Origin: Scatolibacter rhodanostii | GTDB lineage: Bacteria; Bacillota; Clostridia; Oscillospirales; Acutalibacteraceae | Length of the DNA: 64,000 bases | Reading direction: 5' to 3' | Assembly: GCF_900197595.1 (NCBI RefSeq) | Contig: NZ_FZLO01000006.1 | Location: 1 to 64,000, forward strand | Part shown: positions 16,730 through 25,137 of the stretch, one piece after another | Numbering within the stretch: the first letter of the stretch is position 1 | Layout: each line of letters begins with the position of its first letter | Notes under the pieces: generated by a model | The model's database searches: none | What the model was told of the DNA's origin: nothing | Seen by the model: only the letters and a program-made list of their open reading frames with translations | Translations under genes and position numbers: made by a program

Positions 16730-18337
16730 ATGGTCTTAAAACAAATCAAACTACAAGCGTGGAGTGACAATAACGATGTCGCTCCTATTGTCATCAACCA
16801 AAACGACGTCATGTCACGCACGGTCGATATAACACTAGTAGACAACAATAGCCAGCCTGTCAATCTAACAGGCAAAACCGTGAGAGTACATTTTGCCAAA
16901 CCCGACAAAACAATCGTCTATATTGATGCAGTTATTATTAATGCTACATCGGGCGCAATCAGCGTTACCCTCACCTCTCAATGCACAGCAGCTAACGGCA
17001 TTGTGAGAGCGACTGTACAAGTAGTTGCTGATAACATTGACACCGAGGCAACTCTCTATTTTACAGGATTACAATTTAGAGTGCTTTGCAACAATGTTGA
17101 GAGTAGCATAGAGAGCAGCAATGAGTTTGCGGTACTACTGCAAAAGATAGGTGAGGTTACTCAATTAACCAGAGACCTAGCCGACGGCGCAGGAATCCCA
17201 GCCGTATCGGACAAAGCGCAGACTATCAATTGGACAACCGGCGCAAACCGCATCCAATCCGTCACGGCTTTTGGATACGAAAAGCAGCTAGGCACGGGAG
17301 AGCCGTCACCTGATAACGTGAGACCGATTGAGACTAACAGCGGCAAAATCACGGTAAACGGTGTGGTTACACAGCCTACCTTACAATCTTCACTGTGCGA
17401 GGGAGATACGCTTGAAACCAACGTGCTAGTCGGCGGTGTACCAAAAAGCAGAGAAAAACACGTGCGGAAAAAATTGGTGCTGAACGGGTCTGAAAACTGG
17501 GTGACAGCGGATACTTTTGATAGCCGCAGATGTGTATCGTTAAGTAATACTGGGATAAAACCCTTAGCTAGTGGGCAGGTCGCTAATATTGTATGTGACA
17601 AATACGCAGCTAAAAAACGTGATGATACCTATACTTGCGCGCAAGGGATATCCACGAATATATTTGGTCATTTGGTTATCTATGATGCTAATTATAACAC
17701 AAATGACATTAATCTCTGGAAAGCCCATCTTGCCGCCAATCCGGTTACTCTGGTCTATGACCTAGCAGCCCCGACAGAATATTTAGGCGAGCCGATTGAC
17801 ATCTCCAACCCTGCTGGAGATATCTCCATCAGCGGCGAGGGTGATATACAGGTTAGCTTTGTGCCAGTTACACGTGCGGACGGGCTTAAAAAGCCTGTTA
17901 AAATTGCAGGAGTGGATTTTGACGGTACGCAGGATATTACTGTACAACAATTAATGACTAATATCCTCCCGGTGGGGTATATCACCGAGTTTTATACGAC
18001 TGAAAACCCCGGTATATTTTGGGGTGGTACATGGGTCACATTTGGCGCAGGTCAGACCGTTGTTGGTGTTAATCCTAATGATACCGATTTTAATGCAGCT
18101 GGAAAAACAGGCGGCGAAAAAAACCACTTGCTAACGTCCACCGAAATGCCATCGCATAATCACAGTGTACCGAATTTTAACGACAGTGCCGCTGAAATAG
18201 CTGACAATTACGTAGTCAATCAAAACGGAAAAAAAGGTTATTACGGGAACATAAAGACAACGAGTGTCGGCAACAACTCACCGCACAACAACATGCCACC
18301 TTACATTACAGCCTATAGATGGCGTAAGACGGCTTAG
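16730..18337 (+). CDS. Baseplate upper protein/tail fibre with collar-like C-terminus
   Basis: 535 residues. Residues 1-150 match BppU-type N-terminal domains (NDVMSRTVDITLVDNNSQPV, GKTVRVHFAKPDKTIVY, then a helix EFAVLLQKIGEVTQLTRDL). The middle (about 160-370) carries a GANRIQSVTAFGYEKQLGTG segment common in clostridial tail proteins. The last ~110 residues (GYITEFYTTENPGIFWGGTW, GEKNHLLTSTEMPSHNHSVP, NNMPPYITAYRWRKTA) are a collar/gp10-like tip with the Met-Pro-Ser-His-Asn-His metal-binding motif seen in phage receptor-binding tips. It is probably the receptor-binding or receptor-presenting part of the baseplate. Confidence 0.82.
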   Translation: MVLKQIKLQAWSDNNDVAPIVINQNDVMSRTVDITLVDNNSQPVNLTGKTVRVHFAKPDKTIVYIDAVIINATSGAISVTLTSQCTAANGIVRATVQVVADNIDTEATLYFTGLQFRVLCNNVESSIESSNEFAVLLQKIGEVTQLTRDLADGAGIPAVSDKAQTINWTTGANRIQSVTAFGYEKQLGTGEPSPDNVRPIETNSGKITVNGVVTQPTLQSSLCEGDTLETNVLVGGVPKSREKHVRKKLVLNGSENWVTADTFDSRRCVSLSNTGIKPLASGQVANIVCDKYAAKKRDDTYTCAQGISTNIFGHLVIYDANYNTNDINLWKAHLAANPVTLVYDLAAPTEYLGEPIDISNPAGDISISGEGDIQVSFVPVTRADGLKKPVKIAGVDFDGTQDITVQQLMTNILPVGYITEFYTTENPGIFWGGTWVTFGAGQTVVGVNPNDTDFNAAGKTGGEKNHLLTSTEMPSHNHSVPNFNDSAAEIADNYVVNQNGKKGYYGNIKTTSVGNNSPHNNMPPYITAYRWRKTA

Positions 18338-18347
18338 GAGGGATAAT

Positions 18348-18587
18348 TTGGACAGCAATATTATAGTAGCGGTTGTATCATGCTTGGGTACAGTGTTAGG
18401 CTCTGCGATTGGCGTAATAGCAGGAGCGAGACTAACTAACTATCGTATCGAGCAGTTAGAAAAAAAGGTAGATAAACACAATACGGTAATTGAACGCACT
18501 TTTAGGCTTGAGCAAAATCAAGCTGTAATGGCCGAACAGATGAAAGTGGCAAATCACCGAATTGGTGACTTAGAAAAGGAGAATTAA
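18348..18587 (+). CDS. XhlA-like membrane protein with coiled coil
   Basis: 79 residues starting at TTG 18348, with GGAGG at 18338-18342. One hydrophobic segment (IIVAVVSCLGTVLGSAIGVI, about residues 5-25) is followed by a heptad-patterned tail (YRIEQLEKKVDKHNTVIERT). This is the XhlA/haemolysin-like layout, which assists holin and endolysin. It forms a tight lysis cassette with the next two genes. Confidence 0.7.
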   Translation: MDSNIIVAVVSCLGTVLGSAIGVIAGARLTNYRIEQLEKKVDKHNTVIERTFRLEQNQAVMAEQMKVANHRIGDLEKEN

Positions 18588-18588
18588 C

Positions 18589-18792
18589 ATGAATAAAAAA
18601 TGGTTAAAAGCAGCAGGAATCAGAGCCGTAAAAACAGTAGCGCAGACAGCAGTAGCCACAATTGGCACCGCTATTGCTATGGGCGAGGTTAATTGGCCGC
18701 TAGTAGCAAGTGCATCAGCATTGGCAGGAGTATTGTCGGTGTTGACATCGGTAGCAGGACTGCCGGAAATTAAAGAAAGCGAGGAAAAATAA
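18589..18792 (+). CDS. Holin (r1t type)
   Basis: 67 residues beginning [20 protein letters not shown], the signature start of phage r1t-type holins. It has two hydrophobic segments (about 15-33 and 37-56) and a charged C-terminus. Preceded by AAAGGAG and 1 base after the previous stop. It would permeabilise the membrane to release the endolysin encoded 1 base downstream. Confidence 0.85.
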   Translation: MNKKWLKAAGIRAVKTVAQTAVATIGTAIAMGEVNWPLVASASALAGVLSVLTSVAGLPEIKESEEK

Positions 18793-18793
18793 T

Positions 18794-19744
18794 ATGAGTA
18801 AAAAATTCGGTGTTGATATTTCTTATGCAAATGGGAATGTGGATTTCAATGCTTTGAAATCTGCAGGAGTGGAATTTGTCATTCTACGGTGTGGCTTTGG
18901 CAATGATATGGCGCATCAAGATGATGCCCAGTATTTCGCTAATTTAAAAAAGTGTGAAGAACACAGAATGCCATACGGTGTTTATTTGTATTCCTACGCT
19001 ACAAATACGGACATGGCTAAAAGTGAAGCGGCTCACGCTTTGCGGCTTTTAAAGAACAGTAATCCTGTTTATGGTGTATGGTATGATGTTGAGGATAAAA
19101 CCCAAGCCAATTCAGATTTGGTTTCTATCTGCGAAACATTCTGTGATACGGTCAAAGAGGCAGGGTACTATGTTGGTATTTACTCATTCTTGGCTTGGTT
19201 CAAAAATCAATTATCCAGCAATCGCTTGGACAAATATCCGAAATGGGTAGCCCAATGGAACAATACGCTAACTTACGGCAAAGACTGTGACATTTGGCAG
19301 TTTACAGATGCCTATCAAATCGGAGGCAAGGGCTTTGACGGCAACTATTCCTACAAGGAGTTTGCTACTAAAACACCTATTGCACCAACACCGTCCGCAC
19401 CCGTGGTTACACCGCCAGCACCCGCACCACAACCAGCTAGCAATACTTACACCGTCCAATCGGGTGATACACTCAGCGGAATTGCTTCACGGTACGGCAC
19501 AACGTATCAAAACCTTGCCAATCTCAACGGCATAGCAAATCCGAATCTTATTTATCCCGGTCAGGTTTTGAAAGTCTCAGGAAGTGTTGCTTCTGCACCC
19601 ACCGCACAAACCTATGTGGTGAAATCAGGCGATACGCTCAGTGGCATTGCCAGCAAGTATGGTACAACCTATCAAGCCGTTGCCGCTAAAAATGGTATCA
19701 GCAATCCTAATTTGATTTATCCCGGTCAGGTGCTTAAAATTTAA
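18794..19744 (+). CDS. Endolysin: GH25 muramidase with two LysM domains
   Basis: 316 residues, no signal peptide, so export depends on the holin. Residues 1-190 are a GH25 lysozyme domain: [10 protein letters not shown] with the conserved Asp near residue 5, [11 protein letters not shown], and YDVEDK near 97 holding the catalytic Asp/Glu. A Pro/Ala-rich linker (about 193-215) leads to two LysM peptidoglycan-binding repeats, [20 protein letters not shown] (about 218-261) and [20 protein letters not shown] (about 272-315). It hydrolyses the MurNAc-GlcNAc bond. The gene is the last of the prophage and is followed by a terminator. Confidence 0.95.
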   Translation: MSKKFGVDISYANGNVDFNALKSAGVEFVILRCGFGNDMAHQDDAQYFANLKKCEEHRMPYGVYLYSYATNTDMAKSEAAHALRLLKNSNPVYGVWYDVEDKTQANSDLVSICETFCDTVKEAGYYVGIYSFLAWFKNQLSSNRLDKYPKWVAQWNNTLTYGKDCDIWQFTDAYQIGGKGFDGNYSYKEFATKTPIAPTPSAPVVTPPAPAPQPASNTYTVQSGDTLSGIASRYGTTYQNLANLNGIANPNLIYPGQVLKVSGSVASAPTAQTYVVKSGDTLSGIASKYGTTYQAVAAKNGISNPNLIYPGQVLKI

Positions 19745-19757
19745 TCAAACATAGAGT

Positions 19758-19795
19758 AATCCCTGCCGCCTTGATTGGTGACAGGGATTTTTTGG
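19758..19795 (+). terminator. Terminator of the phage late operon
   Basis: AATCCCTG (19758-19765) pairs with CAGGGATT (19782-19789) and the stem continues with CC/GG pairs near the loop; TTTTTT follows. Confidence 0.8.
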
Positions 19796-19819
19796 TTTAT
19801 GGAAATCGCCCGAAACCAT

Positions 19820-19837
19820 CCACGATTCACCCACGAT
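19820..19837 (+). repeat. Direct repeat CCACGAT, possible integrase arm sites
   Basis: CCACGAT occurs at 19820-19826 and 19831-19837, eleven bases apart, in the non-coding stretch between the endolysin and the attachment core. Paired short repeats at this spacing next to att cores are typical of integrase arm-type binding sites. The rest of 19838-19964 is AT-rich, with a 7-bp inverted repeat TCTATTT/AAATAGA and no gene. Confidence 0.4.
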
Positions 19838-19964
19838 AAATGTAAAATCGTCTATTTTATTAGTAAATAGAATTAAAATTACATGCAGAAGAATCCAGTG
19901 TTTAAGCCGTTTTTTCTATGATTTTAAGTTTCAATAAATAGCAATAAAAGGAGGTTTCCGTTCT

Positions 19965-19978
19965 CGCCATCTCCACCA
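19965..19978 (+). mobile_element. ssrA: attR core: 3' end of tmRNA (ssrA)
   Basis: CGCCATCTCCACCA ends in the CCA of a tRNA-like acceptor arm. CATCTCC plus ACCA matches the acceptor 3' strand expected for tmRNA (partner GGAGATG or GGGGATG), and the end of a T-arm precedes it. No complete tRNA or tmRNA can be folded upstream, so this is the displaced fragment at the right phage junction. A terminator follows directly, as after genuine ssrA. A tRNA-Ser type 3' end is the alternative. The intact gene should lie at the left junction. Confidence 0.6.
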
Positions 19979-19981
19979 AAT

Positions 19982-20028
19982 AACTCCACAGCCTAGCTTT
20001 TATGCGGTCTGTGGAGTTTTATTTTTTC
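19982..20028 (+). terminator. Host terminator of the ssrA-like gene
   Basis: AACTCCACAG (19982-19991) pairs perfectly with CTGTGGAGTT (20009-20018), followed by TTATTTTTTC. It sits 3 bases after the CCA end, the usual place for a stable-RNA terminator. Confidence 0.8.
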
Positions 20029-20197
20029 TTTGTACACATTTTCTTCTATATATTTCAAACTCTAATCTCTCTTTTTCCTCGCAATCTCTTTTCCCGCATA
20101 AAACCATGTTTAGAATTTACACTTATACATGACTTTATTCTGTTTTTGTGATACCCTATAGAGAGAAACTCAATTATAGCGTAGGAGGTTTATTTTA

Positions 20198-20530
20198 ATG
20201 AACATTGGTCTAATTATTTGTCTTCTAATGGCTGGAGCATTTTTGATGTTGGCTGCTATTTTTGCATTATTGAAAGAACGAGCAGCTACATTAATCAGTG
20301 GATTTAATTCTTTGTCTCTACAAGAACAAAAACAGTATGACCGTTTAAAAATGAGTAATAACATGAGAAATTCTTTTTTAGTTTGGTTTATACTATTTAT
20401 TGCAGGTGCTATTCTGAGTTACTTCGTATCTCCATACGCTGCTGCCGGCTCATTTTTAATTTGGCTGTTCTTGGTTTTCAAAGAGATTCACCTTGATGCA
20501 GAAAAAGCATTTGAGAGATATAAATTATAG
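20198..20530 (+). CDS. DUF3784-type membrane protein
   Basis: 110 residues with three hydrophobic segments (about 3-23, 61-76 and 80-97). Between the first and second lies ERAATLISGFNSLSLQEQKQYDR, the conserved cytoplasmic motif of the DUF3784 family of small Firmicute membrane proteins. AGGAGG at 20182-20187 supports the start. It is the first host gene beyond the prophage and has its own terminator, so it stands alone. No function is known for the family. Confidence 0.7.
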   Translation: MNIGLIICLLMAGAFLMLAAIFALLKERAATLISGFNSLSLQEQKQYDRLKMSNNMRNSFLVWFILFIAGAILSYFVSPYAAAGSFLIWLFLVFKEIHLDAEKAFERYKL

Positions 20531-20570
20531 CAAAATATTGATAATCTTTTTTTAAGATTCCTTTGACTAG

Positions 20571-20606
20571 CCGCTTAAACATTTCGTTTAAGCGGTTTTT
20601 ATTTTG
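20571..20606 (+). terminator. Strong intrinsic terminator
   Basis: CCGCTTAAAC (20571-20580) and GTTTAAGCGG (20586-20595) form a perfect 10-bp stem with an ATTTC loop and a TTTTTATTTT tail. Confidence 0.9.
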
Positions 20607-20715
20607 TCTATACATGATTTATTCATTATCCCTAATGCTGATAATTTAAATGAAAATAATCGCATATTTATTTCCTTATTCTCTCCCTTTAAATATTTTT
20701 ATTTTACGAAATCAT

Positions 20716-20757
20716 TTGACATGAATTGATTTATTTGCTAAATTGAACATGTTCAAT
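20716..20757 (+). promoter_or_regulatory. TetR-gene promoter with perfect 16-bp operator
   Basis: TTGACA (20716-20721) and CTAAAT (20738-20743, spacer 16) form a promoter. ATTGAACATGTTCAAT (20742-20757) is a perfect palindrome overlapping the transcription start region and is a likely site for the TetR protein encoded downstream, which would then repress its own operon. Confidence 0.7.
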
Positions 20758-20782
20758 AATGATTCAACTGGAGACGTTATTT

Positions 20783-21355
20783 ATGACCCCTAAAGAACAA
20801 TCTACACAACTGCTAATTATAGGCGTAACTAAAACTTTGATTACTGAAACAGACGACATAGAAAAAATAACTGTACGCCAAATCGCAAAACAAGCGAATG
20901 TTGGCATTGGTTTAATCAATTATCATTTTAAAAGTAAGGATAATTTATTAAGTCTTGCTATTGGCGATACCATGTCTGACATCATTTCAAATTTTTCTCA
21001 ACTAACAAAAGAAGGAAGCTTCAATCCTATAGAGACTCTTAAGGCCATGTTAAAAGAACTCTATTCCCTTTCCGATAAAAAAGAAAAGATCATGCATTTC
21101 ATTCTATCCCGCGATATCATGAATGGCAATATGCGAACTCCCTCTTATTTACTTCCGCTACTAAAACAGATTTTTGGAGACAAAAAAAATGATACCGAAT
21201 TGAAAGTAATTGCTTTGCAAATCCTTTATCCCATTCAAGTCACAGGTCTTAACCACGATTCTTTTTATAGCTATAGCGGTATTGACCTCGCTGACAAAAA
21301 CCAGCGAACCATTTTTATAGACACGCTTATCAACAATTTAATAGATAACTCATAA
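20783..21355 (+). CDS. TetR-family transcriptional regulator
   Basis: 190 residues from ATG 20783, chosen over the in-frame ATG at 20759 because that one lies in the operator end and has no Shine-Dalgarno site, while CTGGAGAC precedes 20783. Residues about 28-58 hold the TetR DNA-binding helix-turn-helix (ITVRQIAKQANVGIGLINYH, then FKSKDNLLS). The C-terminal helical part is the ligand domain and is family-specific. It heads a three-gene operon with a small membrane protein and a flavodoxin, which suggests control by a redox or toxic small molecule. Confidence 0.88.
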   Translation: MTPKEQSTQLLIIGVTKTLITETDDIEKITVRQIAKQANVGIGLINYHFKSKDNLLSLAIGDTMSDIISNFSQLTKEGSFNPIETLKAMLKELYSLSDKKEKIMHFILSRDIMNGNMRTPSYLLPLLKQIFGDKKNDTELKVIALQILYPIQVTGLNHDSFYSYSGIDLADKNQRTIFIDTLINNLIDNS

Positions 21356-21370
21356 GAGGAGGTTTTAACA

Positions 21371-21580
21371 ATGAAAACAGCAACTATCATTAGCGCTATT
21401 ATCACCGTACTACTTCTGCTATCTACTATGGTTTGTGGTCTATGGATAAGAGCAAACCAAATAAGTGACCTTAGTTCTTTAGACTTCCATATGTACACAG
21501 GGATATCTGCCGTTTTATTTTCTATCCTTACCTTATGCTTAGGCCTTGTCACTCTTTCTCAAACAAAAAAGAAAGGATAA
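21371..21580 (+). CDS. Small membrane protein
   Basis: 69 residues with two hydrophobic segments, about 5-27 (ATIISAIITVLLLLSTMVCG) and 45-62, joined by a short polar loop. AGAGGAGG precedes the start. It is placed 15 bases after tetR and 6 bases before the flavodoxin gene, so it is surely co-transcribed. I do not recognise the family; it could anchor or serve the flavodoxin-type oxidase next to it. Confidence 0.7.
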   Translation: MKTATIISAIITVLLLLSTMVCGLWIRANQISDLSSLDFHMYTGISAVLFSILTLCLGLVTLSQTKKKG

Positions 21581-21586
21581 TCTTTT

Positions 21587-22015
21587 ATGAAAACATTAAT
21601 TGTATATGCCACAAAATCGGGTGCAACCCGAGAATGTGCAGAATTAATTTCCACTAAAATTAAAGATTGCACTCTATGTGATATAGCAAAACAGATACCG
21701 GCTATAAAAAACTATGATATTGTCATTTTAGGTTCAGGTGTGAGAATGGGAAAAATATATAAACCTTTAAAAAACTTTATTGAACAAAATATGGATACAC
21801 TTCTCACCAAAAAAACTGTCTTTTTCTTCTGCAACTCTTATCCGAATACATTCCAAAAAATCATTGAAAAAAACATGCCAGAACAGTTGCTTAACAACAC
21901 TCTCTATCTCGATTCTTTGGGCGGTATTCCCCCCTTTACTTCCCCTAAAAACAAAGATTGGGTTTTATATGATCATCTGAATCAACTTGTGCAATCTGTG
22001 AACGCCAAAGAATAA
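21587..22015 (+). CDS. Flavodoxin-domain protein
   Basis: 142 residues. The N-terminus TLIVYATKSGATRECAELIS is the FMN phosphate-binding loop of flavodoxins (T-x-S/T-G-x-T type), and YDIVILGSGVRMGKIYKPLK plus VFFFCNSYP form the second and third flavin loops. The spacing resembles the Flavodoxin_5/HemG-like group. It lacks other domains, so it is an electron carrier or small oxidoreductase of the cytoplasm. It belongs to the TetR-controlled operon, which implies induced rather than housekeeping use. Confidence 0.8.
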   Translation: MKTLIVYATKSGATRECAELISTKIKDCTLCDIAKQIPAIKNYDIVILGSGVRMGKIYKPLKNFIEQNMDTLLTKKTVFFFCNSYPNTFQKIIEKNMPEQLLNNTLYLDSLGGIPPFTSPKNKDWVLYDHLNQLVQSVNAKE

Positions 22016-22216
22016 CCAGAATTTATTTCTACTAGCTATTCTAGTTTGTCATCTTGCTGGAGCGGTGCTGAAAGTTTTTAAACTTGAATACGTCTTTACA
22101 CCACTAAAAAATTAGTTCTCTGCAAAATAGTACCCTCAAATCAACGGTCGCTTTGTTTCAAATCTACCTATATACAACCAAAACCTTACATTTATATAAA
22201 GACTTACTCGTTCATC

Positions 22217-22245
22217 TTGGCAGATTAGTATGGAAGTGGTATGAT
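22217..22245 (+). promoter_or_regulatory. Promoter of uppP
   Basis: TTGGCA (22217-22222), 17-base spacer, TATGAT (22240-22245), 54 bases before the uppP start. The rest of 22016-22216 shows no gene. Confidence 0.6.
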
Positions 22246-22299
22246 TTAAAAACATGCAAATTTTGTAATGTTTGCTTTTCAAAAAGGAGACCTTGGAAA

Positions 22300-23187
22300 A
22301 TGGAACTAAATTTGATAGAGATTTTAAAAGTAATTTTTTTGGGAATCGTTGAAGGAATTACCGAGTGGTTACCCATCAGCAGTACTGGTCATATGCTACT
22401 TGTCGATCAGTTTTTACAACTGAATACCAGTGATGCCTTCAAAGAAATGTTTTTTGTTGTGATTCAGCTGGGTGCAATTTTAGCGGTCGTCGTTATATTC
22501 TGGCGCAAAATGCTTCCTCTTCAGCTTGAAAATCGGCACAAGCAGATAGTCAAAAAAGAAACAGATTCTGTGTGGGTTAATGTCACTGTTAACAAACCTC
22601 TGCTTAAAAAAGAAACTCTTTCTATCTGGCTCAAAGTGGTTATTGCCTGTATCCCCGGAGCCATTGTAACCATTTTATTTGACGATTTTATTGATGCTCA
22701 CCTACGCACTCCTGTGGTAATCGCCGCCGCACTCATTGTTTATGGTATAGCCTTTATACTGGTTGAAACTTGGAACAAGAAACGGACACCTCGTATTAAT
22801 AAGCTCTCTGATATTACTTATCAAACAGCTTTACTAATTGGTCTATTTCAAGTGCTTTCCATCATCCCTGGCACTTCTCGTTCGGGCGCAACCATTATTG
22901 GCGCTCTTCTCATTGGCGTGTCTCGTGTAGCTGCCGCAGAATTTACGTTTTTCTTGGCTGTCCCCGTTATGTTTGGCCTAAGTGCTATTAAAATCTTAAA
23001 ATTTGGTCTTGCTTTTACAAGTACAGAACTGTTAATATTAGTCATCGGCATGGCAGTTGCCTTTGTTGTATCGATTCTGGTAATAAAATTCCTAATGAAT
23101 TTTATTAAGAAACATGATTTTAAAGCCTTTGGCTGGTACCGTATTGTGCTTGGCATTATTGTCTTGCTCTACTTTGCCATTGCTTAA
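22300..23187 (+). CDS. uppP: Undecaprenyl-diphosphatase UppP (BacA type)
   Basis: 295 residues from ATG 22300, with AAAGGAG upstream. An integral membrane phosphatase that recycles the cell-wall lipid carrier by converting undecaprenyl diphosphate to the monophosphate. The two signature regions are present: [17 protein letters not shown] near residues 17-33 and [15 protein letters not shown] near 190-205, which carry the catalytic Ser/Arg/His/Glu residues. About seven or eight membrane segments are visible. Over-expression of this enzyme is known to give bacitracin resistance. It stands alone with its own promoter. Confidence 0.93.
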   Translation: MELNLIEILKVIFLGIVEGITEWLPISSTGHMLLVDQFLQLNTSDAFKEMFFVVIQLGAILAVVVIFWRKMLPLQLENRHKQIVKKETDSVWVNVTVNKPLLKKETLSIWLKVVIACIPGAIVTILFDDFIDAHLRTPVVIAAALIVYGIAFILVETWNKKRTPRINKLSDITYQTALLIGLFQVLSIIPGTSRSGATIIGALLIGVSRVAAAEFTFFLAVPVMFGLSAIKILKFGLAFTSTELLILVIGMAVAFVVSILVIKFLMNFIKKHDFKAFGWYRIVLGIIVLLYFAIA

Positions 23188-23330
23188 AATCGCATTTTAA
23201 CAACTAGTTTACGTAATTTTTCTTCTAGTCTGCCAGTAAAAATAATTAGAAAGCAGGGCATTCACTTGTCCTCTTTTCTTTTTTTAGTAGTCAGTTTTGT
23301 CTTTTCCTACTCTAATAATACTTTCTAAAT

Positions 23331-23378
23331 GCGACAATCCCCTATCGGTTTGGTTGAGAACCGAAAGGGGATTGTCGC
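23331..23378. repeat. Long inverted repeat between convergent uppP and hydA
   Basis: Arms of 20 bases (23331-23350 and 23359-23378) with one mismatch and an 8-base loop TGGTTGAG. It sits between two convergent genes, so a bidirectional terminator is likely, yet neither strand has a clear T-run after the stem. Nothing else is seen in 23188-23436. Confidence 0.6.
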
Positions 23379-23436
23379 TATATATAGCATGGCAAATTAT
23401 AAGTTGTAAGCTGTTTCATGTTCTGCTTTGCGCAGA

Positions 23437-25131
23437 TTAGTGTTTGCCGCTTTTGAGATAGTCCACATGCAAGAGTTCATGAACTTTTCCTTTGAGCAGA
23501 CCGTCATAAAGTGAGGTCATCAGCGGGTTTTCTTCTGAGCGGTTGATATTGCACTGTTTGTCGGCACGATAAAGACCTTTTCCTCGACTTGCTCTGAGTG
23601 CAGAATCCACATATGGTTGACCGGCACCACTAACGCAGCCACCGGGGCAAGCCATAACTTCTACAAAGTCATAGTGCTCACCATTTTTTATACTTTCAAT
23701 TAAGTTATTCGCATTTTTCAGTCCGCTGACAATGGCTATTTTCAGAACTTTGTCACCATAAGGGATTTGCGTTTCTTTTACGCCCTCCATACCACGAACA
23801 CCTTGATAGGCAATGGATATCAAACCTGTTTTCGATTTATCGGCGGCCAATCGGCGTAGAACCGCTTCGGTTACACCACCGCTGACACCAAAAATCACAC
23901 CGGCTCCTGACATCATGCCAAAAGGCATATCCACGGCTTCTGGCTCAAAGTCAGAGAAAATGATTCCTGATTCTTTCACCATACGAATCATTTCTTGTGT
24001 CGTGATAACAGCATCTACATTAGGCATATCTTCTATTTTAAATTCTTCACGGGCAGCCTCATATTTTTTAGCCGTGCAAGGCATAACAGCCACGTGAAAC
24101 ATTTTTTTATCAGAATCTTTCGCATGCTCTTTGATAACAGCAGCAAACATTTCCATCGGAGAACGGCAGGTAGAAACATGAGGAAGCAATTCGGGGTGAT
24201 GTTTTTCACAAAATTGCACCCATGCCGGACAGCATGAAGTGAAAAGAGGAAATTCCTGTTCCGTATCCAATCGTCTCAAAAATTCTGCAGATTCCTCCAA
24301 AACCGTCATATCCGCTCCGGTTGAAGTATCATAAATATCATCAAAGCCCATATGGCGCAAAACCGCTACAATTTTGCCCATTGCATTTTCGCCGTCATCC
24401 ACACCCAGTTCTTTTCCAAGCGCAACACGCACAGCAGGAGCAATTTGAACGGATACTCGTGTGTTTTTATCGTCAAGCGCTTTCCAAACTTTTTTGGAAT
24501 CATCTTTGACTACAATCGCACCCGTGGGGCAAACTGCCGCACATTGTCCGCAGCCAACACAAGGAGAATTGGCAATCGGTCTATCAAAAGCGGTGCTGAT
24601 GGTCATCTTTGAACCACGGCGGGCAAAATCAATGGCACCGACATCTTGAATCTCATTGCAAACACGCACACAGTCACCACAAAGAATGCACTTATTGGTA
24701 TCACGTGTAATGCAAAGAGAAGAATCGTCTAGCTTAGGTTCGGTTTTGCCATTTGGGAAACGAACTCCCTGAATATTAAAACGCATCGCTAAATCTTGCA
24801 GTTTACACTTTCCGTTATTGCTGCAGGTCGTGCAGTCACGGCAATGATTGGCTAGCAGAAGTTCCAAGATGTTTTTACGGTATTTGCGAAGCTTAGCTGT
24901 ATTGGTTTGAATTACTGCACCCGCTTTAGGGGGCGTGGAACAAGCAGCATCTAAACCGCCCCATTCATTTTCGACCATACACATACGGCAAGCGCCATAA
25001 ACAGAAAGTTCGGTATGATAGCAGAATGTCGGCATCTTGATGCCCACTTTACGAATCAGTTCCAATAGGTTCTTCTCTTCACCTATTTCCACCGGTGTGC
25101 CATCAATTGTCATAAATTGTTTTGTATTCAT
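23437..25131 (-). CDS. hydA: [FeFe]-hydrogenase catalytic subunit HydA (HndD-like)
   Basis: 564 residues. From the N-terminus: a [2Fe-2S] ferredoxin domain (CYHTELSVYGACRMC, then CS), a His-ligated [4Fe-4S] site (HCRDCTTCSNNGKC), two [4Fe-4S] motifs (CILCGDCVRVC and CVGCGQCAAVC) and the H-cluster domain with all three signatures: TSCCPAW near residue 300, MPCTAKK near 353 and ACPGGC near 498. A small-subunit tail ends the protein. It reduces protons with electrons from its partners HydB and HydC, encoded just upstream. Together they form a trimer of the NAD(P)/ferredoxin-linked, probably bifurcating, type (group A3/A6). The Shine-Dalgarno site lies inside the end of hydB. Confidence 0.95.
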   Translation of the reverse strand: MNTKQFMTIDGTPVEIGEEKNLLELIRKVGIKMPTFCYHTELSVYGACRMCMVENEWGGLDAACSTPPKAGAVIQTNTAKLRKYRKNILELLLANHCRDCTTCSNNGKCKLQDLAMRFNIQGVRFPNGKTEPKLDDSSLCITRDTNKCILCGDCVRVCNEIQDVGAIDFARRGSKMTISTAFDRPIANSPCVGCGQCAAVCPTGAIVVKDDSKKVWKALDDKNTRVSVQIAPAVRVALGKELGVDDGENAMGKIVAVLRHMGFDDIYDTSTGADMTVLEESAEFLRRLDTEQEFPLFTSCCPAWVQFCEKHHPELLPHVSTCRSPMEMFAAVIKEHAKDSDKKMFHVAVMPCTAKKYEAAREEFKIEDMPNVDAVITTQEMIRMVKESGIIFSDFEPEAVDMPFGMMSGAGVIFGVSGGVTEAVLRRLAADKSKTGLISIAYQGVRGMEGVKETQIPYGDKVLKIAIVSGLKNANNLIESIKNGEHYDFVEVMACPGGCVSGAGQPYVDSALRASRGKGLYRADKQCNINRSEENPLMTSLYDGLLKGKVHELLHVDYLKSGKH

Positions 25132-25137
25132 AACCCA

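Larger units (their letters stand above)
1..19978 (+). mobile_element. Right part of a siphovirus-type prophage
   Basis: All genes from terS (195) to the endolysin (19744) run on the + strand in the standard order: packaging, head, connector, tail, baseplate, lysis. The right boundary is placed at a CCA-ended fragment resembling the tmRNA 3' end (19965-19978), followed by an intrinsic terminator and host genes. No integrase, repressor or replication genes are seen, so the left arm lies outside the window. Start codons are often TTG or GTG, more so than in the host genes. No structural gene visible here is broken. Confidence 0.9.

Noticed and set aside
20100-20170. TACATGACTTTATT shared with the tRNA terminator at 46901-46914, considered as a repeat
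   Set aside because: Short AT-rich match without shared flanks; most likely chance.
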